38,444 nucleotides of DNA from the NCBI RefSeq assembly GCF_028291745.1, contig NZ_JAQGNQ010000085.1, positions 1 through 38,444 on the forward strand. The letters run 5' to 3'. Positions 32,283 through 38,444 of this stretch are shown here, in pieces; the stretch's first letter is position 1, and every line of letters starts with the position of its first letter. A program made the translations under genes and the position numbers. The notes under the pieces were generated by a model, which was given only the letters and a program-made list of their open reading frames with translations, had not been told where the DNA came from and ran no database searches. Source of the stretch: Ramlibacter sp. (lineage in GTDB: Bacteria > Pseudomonadota > Gammaproteobacteria > Burkholderiales > Burkholderiaceae_C).

Positions 32283-33362
32283 ATGAAGAAGCAGCGTTCC
32301 CTTGTCATCGCCCCGGTCGTGGTCGGCATCGTCGCGATCGGCTGGTACGTGCTCGCGCGGCACGGCGGCTCCGCCAAGACGGCGAATGCGACGCCGCCGC
32401 CGCCCGAACCGGTTGCCCTGGTCGCGACGCAGACAGCGCAAGTGCAGCCATTGCCGGTGCAGGTCGTGGGCTACGGCGAGGTCACCACCGGACAGGTCGA
32501 TGCGGTCAGCTTTCCGCGCGCGGGGCAGCTGACGCGCCTGCTGGTCACACCGGGGCAGCGGGTGCGCAAGGGCACGCCGCTCGCAACGCTCGCCACCGAC
32601 CCCAACGCGCTGACCGCCTATCAGCAGGCCGCCAGCGCCGTCGGCTTCGCGCAGCGTGAGCTGGCGCGCACGCAGGAGCTGTACGACCTCAAGCTGGCCA
32701 CGCAGTCCCAGCTGGATACCGCGCGCAAGGCGCTGCAAGACGCGCAATCCAACATGGCCACGCAGCGCCAGCTTGGCGGCGACATCGTGTCCGGCAACGT
32801 GGCGGCGCCGTTCGACGGTATCGTCACGGCGGTGCCGGTCTCCCTCGGTGACCGGCTGCAGGCTGGCGCCACCGTCTTGCAGCTCGGTCATGCCGACGCG
32901 CTGCGCGTGACGCTCGGCCTCGAACCCGGCGAGGCGAAGCGCGTCGCCAGGGGCATGGCCGTCGTGGTCACGCCATTGCAGGACTCCGGCGGCAGCGTTC
33001 CAGGGACCGTCGCCCTGGTCCAGGACCTGCTCGATGCGAAGACGCAGCTGTTCGACGTGATCGTGGTCATGGCCCCGGGCGCGGCCCGCGTGCTGGTGCC
33101 TGGCAGCAAGGTGCGCGCGACGATCGCCACCGGGCAGCAACAGGGCTGGGTGCTGCCACGGCAGGCGGTGCTGAGCGACAACCAAGGCAGCTATGTATTC
33201 CAGGTCGCTGCCGGCAAGGCGCACCGCGTTCCCGTCCAACAGCAGCAGGAGAGCGGCAAGCAGGTGGCGGTCAGCGGCCCGCTGCAGCCCACCCAGCCCG
33301 TGGTGGTGCTGGGCAACTACGAACTGCAGGACGGCATGAAGGTGCGCGAGGGAGCGCGATGA
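32283..33362 (+). CDS. RND efflux periplasmic adaptor (membrane fusion protein)
   Basis: The product has 359 residues with one N-terminal membrane anchor (LVIAPVVVGIVAIGWYVL) and no lipobox. A barrel-sandwich (lipoyl-like) domain is split by a short hairpin (YQQAASAVGFAQRELARTQE and SQLDTARKALQDAQSN). VAAPFDGIVTAVPVSLGDRL and a beta-barrel follow. It bridges the RND protein and the TolC-like channel. The hairpin is shorter than in AcrA-like adaptors, as in heavy-metal or unspecialised members. Its stop overlaps the RND start (ATGA). Confidence 0.92.
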   Translation: MKKQRSLVIAPVVVGIVAIGWYVLARHGGSAKTANATPPPPEPVALVATQTAQVQPLPVQVVGYGEVTTGQVDAVSFPRAGQLTRLLVTPGQRVRKGTPLATLATDPNALTAYQQAASAVGFAQRELARTQELYDLKLATQSQLDTARKALQDAQSNMATQRQLGGDIVSGNVAAPFDGIVTAVPVSLGDRLQAGATVLQLGHADALRVTLGLEPGEAKRVARGMAVVVTPLQDSGGSVPGTVALVQDLLDAKTQLFDVIVVMAPGAARVLVPGSKVRATIATGQQQGWVLPRQAVLSDNQGSYVFQVAAGKAHRVPVQQQQESGKQVAVSGPLQPTQPVVVLGNYELQDGMKVREGAR

Positions 33363-36300
33363 GCTTCGGTACCTGGGCCCAGGACCATCGTCGCTCCATC
33401 CTGGTCCTGTTCCTGCTGGCCGCCGTCGGCGGCGTGATCGCCGCGCTGCAGTTGCCGGTGTCGCTGTTCCCCACCGTGGACTTTCCGCGGGTGCTGGTTT
33501 CGCTCGACGCCGGCGACCAGCCCGCGCAGCAAATGGAGATGCAGGTGACGCGCCCCGTGGAGGAAGCTGTGCGGCGCGTACCCGCCGTCGAGGACGTGCG
33601 CTCCACCACCAGCCGCGGCTCGGCCGAAGTCTCCATCAACTTCAGCTGGGGCACGGACATGGCCAGTGCCACGCTGCAGGTGCAGTCCGCGATCACGCAG
33701 ATCCTGTCGCAGCTGCCCGCCGGCGTCCATCTCGAAGTGCGCAGGATGGACCCGACGGTCTTTCCCATCATTGCGTACAGCCTGACTTCGAATTCGCTCT
33801 CGCTGGTGCAGCTGCGCGACCTCGCCGACTACCAGCTGCGCCCGCTGCTCTCCAGCGTCACCGGCGTCTCGCGCGTGCAGGCGCAGGGCGGCGCGGTGGA
33901 CGAGTACCAGGTCATCGCCGATCCGGGACGCTTGCGCGCGCTCGGGCTGACCCTCGACGACGTCGCCAAGGCCCTCTCGGCGCAGAACGTGCTGACGGTG
34001 GTGGGCCGGCTCGAGGACCGGTACAAGCTGTACCTCGCCGTGTCGGACACGCGGTTGCAAGACCTGGACCAGATTCGGCAGACCGTGCTGCGCAGCGGCT
34101 CCGGCGGCGTGGTGCGCCTGTCCCAGGTGGCCAAGGTGGAGGACGGGACCGAGCCCCAGTGGATCCGCGTGACGGCCGACGGCAAGAACGCCGTGCTGGT
34201 GTCGATCTACCAGCAGCCGGGGAGCAACAGCGTGCAGATCGCCAACGACGTGAAGCAGCGCCTGGCCAACTTCGCACCGCAAATGCCCGCCGGCGTGAAA
34301 CTCGCCAACTGGTACGACCAGAGCGAGCTGGTGACAGCATCGGCCAGCAGCGTGCGCGACGCCATCATCATCGGCGTTGCTCTGGCCGCGCTGGTGCTGT
34401 TCCTGTTCCTGCGCAATCTGAAGATCACGCTGATCGCCATCGTGGTCGTGCCGACCGTGCTGGCCGCCACCGTGGTGCTGCTGCACCTGCTGAACATGAG
34501 CTTCAACATCATGACGCTGGGCGGCATGGCGGCGGCAGTCGGCCTGATCATCGACGACGCGATCGTGATGGTCGAACACATCATGCGGCGGCTCGCCGGC
34601 AGCAATGCACAGGACAAGAGCGGCGGCGTCATGGCCGCTGCCCTGGAGTTCTTCCGGCCGCTGGCGGGCTCCAGTGCATCGACGATCGTCATCTTCCTGC
34701 CGCTGGCCTTCCTCTCCGGTGTGACCGGTGCGTTCTTCAAGGCGCTCTCGATCACGATGGCCTCGGGCCTGCTGATCTCTTTCGTGATCACATGGCTGGC
34801 CGTGCCCATCCTCGCCGACAAGTTGCTGAGCGAGAAGGACGCGCAGCACCGACCCCCCGGACGGCTGCAGGCCTGGATGTCCACGCGCTACCGGTCGCTG
34901 CTGGAGCACCTGCTCGATCGCTCCTGGCTCGTGCTGCTGGGCATCGTGCCCTTGCTCGTGCTGGGCTGGATCGCTTACCACCAGGTCGGCTCGGGGTTCA
35001 TGCCGGCGATGGACGAAGGCGGCTTCGTCCTGGACTACCGCAGCGCTCCGGGTACCGCCCTGAGCGAGACCGACCGGCTGCTGCAGCAGGTCGAGGCGAT
35101 CATCCGCGCGACACCCGACGTCGCGTCGTATTCGCGCCGCACCGGGACCGGGCTGGGGGGCGGCCTGAGCGAGGCCAACCAGGGCGACTTCTTCATCCGG
35201 CTGAAGTCGGGCCAGCGGCGATCCGTCGACGAGGTGATGACGGACATCCGCGCGAAGGTGGAACAAGGCGTGCCCGGCCTCCAGGTCGAGATGGCGCAAC
35301 TGATGGAGGACCTGATCGGCGACCTCACCGCGGTGCCGCAGCCGATCGAGATCAAGGTCTACACCGACAATGCGGCGCAACTGCCGGTGCTCGCGCGCGC
35401 GGTGGCGGACCGCATTGGCAAGATCAACGGGGTTGTCGACGTGAAGAACGGGATCAACCCGGCTGGCGACGCGCTGCAGATCCACGTCGACCGCGTGAAG
35501 GCGGCGATGGAGGGAATGGATCCGGATTCCATCACGAAGGCGGTCGACGCCTACCTGACAGGGAACGTGACCACGCAGATTCCGCGCGGCGACAAGACCA
35601 TCGGCGTGCGGGTCTGGGTGCCGCCGGCAACGCGCGACAGTCCCACCGCGCTGGCCGACGTCCAACTCGCCGCCCCGGATGGCCACTTGTTCCCGCTGCG
35701 TCGCGTTGCCACCTTTTCGGTGGCGACGGGGCAGCCGGAGATCAGCCGCGAGAACCTCAAGCAGATGGTGGCGGTCACCGCCCGCATCGAAGGGCGCGAC
35801 CTGGGCTCCACCGTGAACGACGTCAAGTCCGCGCTGGACCAGGGCAAGCTGTTGCCGAAAGGCGCCTACTACGAGTTGGGCGGCCTCTATCAGCAACAGC
35901 AAATCGCGTTTCACGGCCTGGTGATGGTGTTCGCGGCCGCCACGGCGCTGGTCTTCGTGCTGCTGCTGTTCATGTACGAGAGCTTCCGGCTCGCCCTGTG
36001 CATCCTGCTGATCGCAATGCTCGCGGTGTCGGCCGTGTTCACCGGACTGTGGCTCACGCACACCGAGCTGAACATCACGGCGATGATGGGCATGACGATG
36101 ATCATCGGCATCGTCACCGAAGTGGCGATCTTCTACTTCTCCGAGCAGCAGGAGCTGGCGGGCAGCGGCGAGAGGCGCGCTTCGCTGGTGCAGGCTGGTG
36201 TCAATCGCATGCGGCCGATCATGATGACGACGTTCGCGGCCATCCTCACGCTGCTGCCGTTGGCCTTGGCGCTGGGCCAGGGCTCGCAGATGCAGCAGCC

Positions 36301-36406
36301 CCTGGCCATTGCGATCATCTCCGGCCTGGTGGTGCAGCTGCCGCTGGTGCTGGTGGTGATGCCGGCGCTCTACCATCTGATGCACCGGCGGGTGAAGCGC
36401 CGCTGA
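33359..36406 (+). CDS. RND-family efflux transporter, inner-membrane pump
   Basis: The product has 1015 residues, a full-length RND protein. Helix 1 is followed by a large periplasmic loop, then helices 2-6. Helix 4 carries the proton-relay pair Asp399/Asp400 in VGLIIDDAIVMVEHI. The second half repeats the pattern, ending in MPALYHLMHRRVKRR. Signature segments such as FPTVDFPRVLVSLDAG and GSGFMPAMDEGGFVLDYRSA are typical. GFMPAMDEG-type motifs are closer to heavy-metal/HAE1 hybrids than to AcrB, so substrate cannot be set by eye. It overlaps the adaptor gene by 4 bases. Confidence 0.93.
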   Translation: MSFGTWAQDHRRSILVLFLLAAVGGVIAALQLPVSLFPTVDFPRVLVSLDAGDQPAQQMEMQVTRPVEEAVRRVPAVEDVRSTTSRGSAEVSINFSWGTDMASATLQVQSAITQILSQLPAGVHLEVRRMDPTVFPIIAYSLTSNSLSLVQLRDLADYQLRPLLSSVTGVSRVQAQGGAVDEYQVIADPGRLRALGLTLDDVAKALSAQNVLTVVGRLEDRYKLYLAVSDTRLQDLDQIRQTVLRSGSGGVVRLSQVAKVEDGTEPQWIRVTADGKNAVLVSIYQQPGSNSVQIANDVKQRLANFAPQMPAGVKLANWYDQSELVTASASSVRDAIIIGVALAALVLFLFLRNLKITLIAIVVVPTVLAATVVLLHLLNMSFNIMTLGGMAAAVGLIIDDAIVMVEHIMRRLAGSNAQDKSGGVMAAALEFFRPLAGSSASTIVIFLPLAFLSGVTGAFFKALSITMASGLLISFVITWLAVPILADKLLSEKDAQHRPPGRLQAWMSTRYRSLLEHLLDRSWLVLLGIVPLLVLGWIAYHQVGSGFMPAMDEGGFVLDYRSAPGTALSETDRLLQQVEAIIRATPDVASYSRRTGTGLGGGLSEANQGDFFIRLKSGQRRSVDEVMTDIRAKVEQGVPGLQVEMAQLMEDLIGDLTAVPQPIEIKVYTDNAAQLPVLARAVADRIGKINGVVDVKNGINPAGDALQIHVDRVKAAMEGMDPDSITKAVDAYLTGNVTTQIPRGDKTIGVRVWVPPATRDSPTALADVQLAAPDGHLFPLRRVATFSVATGQPEISRENLKQMVAVTARIEGRDLGSTVNDVKSALDQGKLLPKGAYYELGGLYQQQQIAFHGLVMVFAAATALVFVLLLFMYESFRLALCILLIAMLAVSAVFTGLWLTHTELNITAMMGMTMIIGIVTEVAIFYFSEQQELAGSGERRASLVQAGVNRMRPIMMTTFAAILTLLPLALALGQGSQMQQPLAIAIISGLVVQLPLVLVVMPALYHLMHRRVKRR

Positions 36407-36430
36407 CCGGCGCGGCAGCGGACGGGTTCC

Positions 36431-36446
36431 CTCAGGGTAGTTTCAG
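36431..36446 (+). promoter_or_regulatory. Tandem CTCAG-N6-TTCAG box (site C)
   Basis: CTCAG (36431-36435) and TTCAG (36442-36446) have an 11-bp period, 64 bp before the TTG start of the PepSY gene. A CAACAT stretch 10 bases downstream (36457-36462) could be the -10. It is the third copy of the box seen at 24676 and 30829. Confidence 0.5.
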
Positions 36447-36510
36447 GTGACGGGTGCAACATGGGCAAATGCGATCTCCATGGTGGGGGTCGCATGCACA
36501 GGAGCCAAAG

Positions 36511-36855
36511 TTGTACAAGCCCTCAATTGCCCTCGTAGCCGTCGCACTGGCGTTCGGCATGTCGCACTCCTTCGCCGCCGAGCCCTCGCAGGCCGAGCTT
36601 GCGGCGCAAGCCAGGGTCAGCCATGCGGATGCCGAGAAAACCGCACTTGCCAAGGTGCCGCAAGGAGTTGTGAAAAGTGCCGAGCTCGAGCGCGAGCACG
36701 GCAAGCTGGTCTGGTCTTTCGACATCGCACAAGCTGCCAGGCAAGGCGTGACGGAGATCCAGGTCGATGCCCTCAGCGGCGCAATCGTCTCGGTCAAGCG
36801 CGAAAGCGCCAGCGCCGAGGCGAAGGAAGCCGCCGCGGAAGCAAAGGGAAAGTAA
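36511..36855 (+). CDS. PepSY-domain periplasmic protein
   Basis: A TTG start is chosen because AGGAG (36500-36504) lies 6 bases before it and the sequence then reads as a clean signal peptide (YKPSIALVAVALAFGMSHSF, cleaved near FAAEPS). The product has 114 residues. After a helical segment, AEKTALAKVPQGVVKSAELE and KLVWSFDIAQAARQGVTEIQ form the alpha-beta unit of a PepSY domain. The end VDALSGAIVSVKRES is diagnostic. An Ala/Glu/Lys-rich tail follows. PepSY proteins are exported and often belong to envelope-stress regulons. Site C upstream supports that here. The next gene starts 3 bases after its stop. Confidence 0.87.
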   Translation: MYKPSIALVAVALAFGMSHSFAAEPSQAELAAQARVSHADAEKTALAKVPQGVVKSAELEREHGKLVWSFDIAQAARQGVTEIQVDALSGAIVSVKRESASAEAKEAAAEAKGK

Positions 36856-36858
36856 CGC

Positions 36859-37659
36859 ATGGGACGCAGCCCCCTGGTGGCTTTCGCATCGAGCCGGGAT
36901 TCCGCGTCCCGGTCAAGTGCTGCCGGCATGCTGAACAAGGTGCCGGCGATCACGTTCGCGTTCTGGGTGATCAAGCTCCTTTCCACCACGGTGGGAGAAA
37001 CGGGGGCCGACTACCTGGCCGTGAACGTCGGCCTCGGCACGGCCGTGACCACGGGCATGACGGCAGCGTTGCTCGTCGCTGCGCTGCTGCTCCAACTCTC
37101 CCGGGATCGATACGTGCCGGTGGCCTACTGGCTCACGGTGGTGCTCCTGAGCGTGGTGGGCACGCAGATCACGGACATCCTCACCGATGACCTGCACGTC
37201 AGCCTCTACGCCAGCACCGCCGTCTTCGCCGCGCTGCTGGCCGCGGTGTTCTTTGCCTGGTATCGCAACGAAGGCACCCTGGACATCAACGCCATCGACA
37301 ACCGCCGGCGCGAACTGTTCTACTGGGCCGCCATCCTGGTGACCTTTGCCCTCGGCACCGCGGCGGGCGACTTGGCCACCGAGGCCCTGGGCCTCGGCTT
37401 TCGCGTCGGCGTGCTGGTGTTCGGCGGATTGATCGCCGCAATCTGCATTGCGTGGCGACTCGGTGCCAATGTGGTGCTGGCGTTCTGGCTGGCCTACATC
37501 CTGACCCGTCCGCTGGGCGCTTCACTCGGCGACCTGCTGGCCCAGTCGCGCGAATACGGCGGGCTGGGTGTTGGCACCGTCGTCACCAGCGCCGTCTTCC
37601 TGACCGTGATCGCCGGCCTCGTACTGGCAGCCAGCCTGCCGCCGCGCCGCGCGCGGTGA
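36859..37659 (+). CDS. COG4705-like multi-pass membrane protein, unknown function
   Basis: The product has 266 residues and about eight hydrophobic helices arranged as a repeated pattern. The segments [22 protein letters not shown] and [24 protein letters not shown] are the characteristic blocks of the uncharacterised COG4705 family. In them a conserved TxGExxAD/TxAGDL element appears in each half, suggesting an internal duplication. AAGGGAAAG lies just before the ATG. Met24 (36928) is an alternative start closer to the family N-terminus. It is co-transcribed with the PepSY gene. A transporter role is often assumed but unproven. Confidence 0.78.
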   Translation: MGRSPLVAFASSRDSASRSSAAGMLNKVPAITFAFWVIKLLSTTVGETGADYLAVNVGLGTAVTTGMTAALLVAALLLQLSRDRYVPVAYWLTVVLLSVVGTQITDILTDDLHVSLYASTAVFAALLAAVFFAWYRNEGTLDINAIDNRRRELFYWAAILVTFALGTAAGDLATEALGLGFRVGVLVFGGLIAAICIAWRLGANVVLAFWLAYILTRPLGASLGDLLAQSREYGGLGVGTVVTSAVFLTVIAGLVLAASLPPRRAR

Positions 37660-37687
37660 TCGACAACAATCCCACCTCACCGTACAA

Positions 37688-38101
37688 ATGCCAAAAATCC
37701 GACCCTCCCCCCTGCCTGCCCTCATCGTCGTCCTCGGGCTGGGCGCGGCGCAATTCTTACCTACCGCCGCTTGCGCGGCCGACGCGGCTGCGCGACCCAC
37801 CAGCGCCTCCAAGCTGGGCGATCTGTCCAGGTTCCGCAGGATCGCGCAGGACACGTCGGCGCTTGTGGACCGAGGCGATCTGGCGGGAGCGAAGGCCCGC
37901 ATCAAGGACCTGGAGACCGCGTGGGACGACGCGGAGTCGGGCCTGAAGCCGCGAGCCGCTTCTGACTGGCACAACGTGGACCATGCCATCGACCAGGCGC
38001 TCCAGGCGCTGCGCGCCAATCATCCTGACGCAACGGTGTGCAAGCAGGCGATGAGGGAACTGCTGGCCAGCTTCGACGCGCCTGCGTCCACAGCGAGGTA
38101 G
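37688..38101 (+). CDS. Small exported protein, unknown function
   Basis: The precursor has 137 residues. A signal peptide ([20 protein letters not shown]) ends near CAADAAA. The mature ~105 residues are a helical domain ([57 protein letters not shown]) resembling a four-helix bundle. No catalytic or metal motif is seen, apart from a Cys near the C-terminus. It follows the COG4705 gene by 28 bp and probably belongs to the same operon. No Shine-Dalgarno is visible. Immediately after its TAG a headless RND gene begins. Confidence 0.72.
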   Translation: MPKIRPSPLPALIVVLGLGAAQFLPTAACAADAAARPTSASKLGDLSRFRRIAQDTSALVDRGDLAGAKARIKDLETAWDDAESGLKPRAASDWHNVDHAIDQALQALRANHPDATVCKQAMRELLASFDAPASTAR

Positions 38102-38131
38102 GGGCGACACGCGCCTCGTTCGCACACGCTG

Positions 38132-38444
38132 GTGAAGCTGATGGCGACTTCGGTTGCCACGCCGCTGGAGCGGCAGTTCACGTTGATCCAGGGCGTGACG
38201 GAGATGACCTCCAGCAGCGGCACCGGATCGACCTCCATCACCCTGCAGTTCGACCCGGCCCGCAACATCGACGCTGCGGCGCAGGACGTGCAGGCCGCCA
38301 TCGCGTCCGCCTCCTCTCTGCTGCCCAGGACGCTGCCGAGCCCTCCGACCTGGGAGAAGGCGAATCCCGCGGACTTCCAGATCATGTCGATCGCGGTCAC
38401 CTCGGATGCGATGCCGCTGCACGAGCTGGACTTCTACGCCGACA
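38132..38444 (+). pseudogene. 5'-truncated MdtB/MdtC-like RND transporter gene (runs off window)
   Basis: The frame reads KLMATSVATPLERQFTLIQG, EMTSSSGTGSTSITLQFD, AAAQDVQAAIASASSLLP and LPSPPTWEKANP. This is unmistakably the first periplasmic loop of MdtB/MdtC-type RND pumps. The ~60 residues that normally precede it, including transmembrane helix 1 and LPVSALPxVDYP, are missing. In-frame sequence runs back only to the stop of the preceding gene, with no family match. GTG 38132 or ATG 38141 has no good ribosome-binding site. It is probably a deletion fossil, though the 3' part beyond the window cannot be judged. Confidence 0.78.

Noticed and set aside
33317..36385. Very long open frame antisense to the RND pump gene
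   Set aside because: Its translation is His/Arg/Gln-rich with no domain, and it mirrors the codon bias of the GC-rich pump gene. The pump frame has complete family motifs.

Overview
The window is very GC-rich, densely coded DNA. It has many LysR regulators, a Bug/TctC-type periplasmic binding protein, a second Bug remnant, and QseBC/PmrAB-like two-component genes. This points to a betaproteobacterium of the order Burkholderiales, probably Comamonadaceae (Ramlibacter/Variovorax-like). The assignment is inferred from gene content only. I saw no rRNA, tRNA, CRISPR array, transposase or phage gene.

Layout. (1) Positions 1-2720: a small membrane protein, a SpoIIAA/STAS-like protein, a LysR regulator and a NarL-type response regulator without a kinase. 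(2) 2845-9069: an apparent D-amino-acid catabolic island. A RidA-family deaminase lies divergent from a run of Bug binding protein, D-threonine-aldolase-like enzyme, N-acyl-D-amino-acid deacylase, D-serine-dehydratase-like enzyme and LysR regulator. (3) 9119-16907: mixed accessory genes. These are an unknown protein, an atypical response regulator, a K+-channel-like protein, a Bug C-terminal remnant, two tandem DUF1028 genes, a secreted amidase, a 41-codon ORF, a Spy/CpxP-like periplasmic protein and a MocR-type regulator. (4) 17385-24638: signalling genes, namely a three-PAS kinase with its NarL regulator, a membrane-bound hybrid kinase with receiver and HPt domains, and an OmpR-type regulator/kinase pair. 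(5) 24739-27083: a hydrolase, acyl carrier protein and ketoacyl synthase cassette. (6) 27198-28642: a second QseC-like kinase whose response regulator has shrunk to 39 codons. (7) 28708-36406: a DedA-PAP2-LssY fusion protein and a divergent TolC/adaptor/RND efflux operon. (8) 36511-38444: a PepSY protein, a COG4705-like membrane protein, a small periplasmic protein and a 5'-truncated MdtB/C-like RND gene that runs off the window.

The most interesting signal is a shared tandem box, YTCAG-N6-YTCAG (11-bp period). It lies, in the same orientation relative to the gene, 37-64 bp upstream of three starts: the OmpR-type regulator (24638), the TolC-RND operon (30887) and the PepSY gene (36511). Its architecture resembles PmrA/QseB boxes. 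It suggests that the regulator at 23937-24638 controls itself and envelope or efflux functions, and possibly the divergent hydrolase-ACP-KAS cassette. The region also shows repeated gene erosion: the reduced response regulator, the Bug tail, the headless RND gene and a possible orphan signal peptide.
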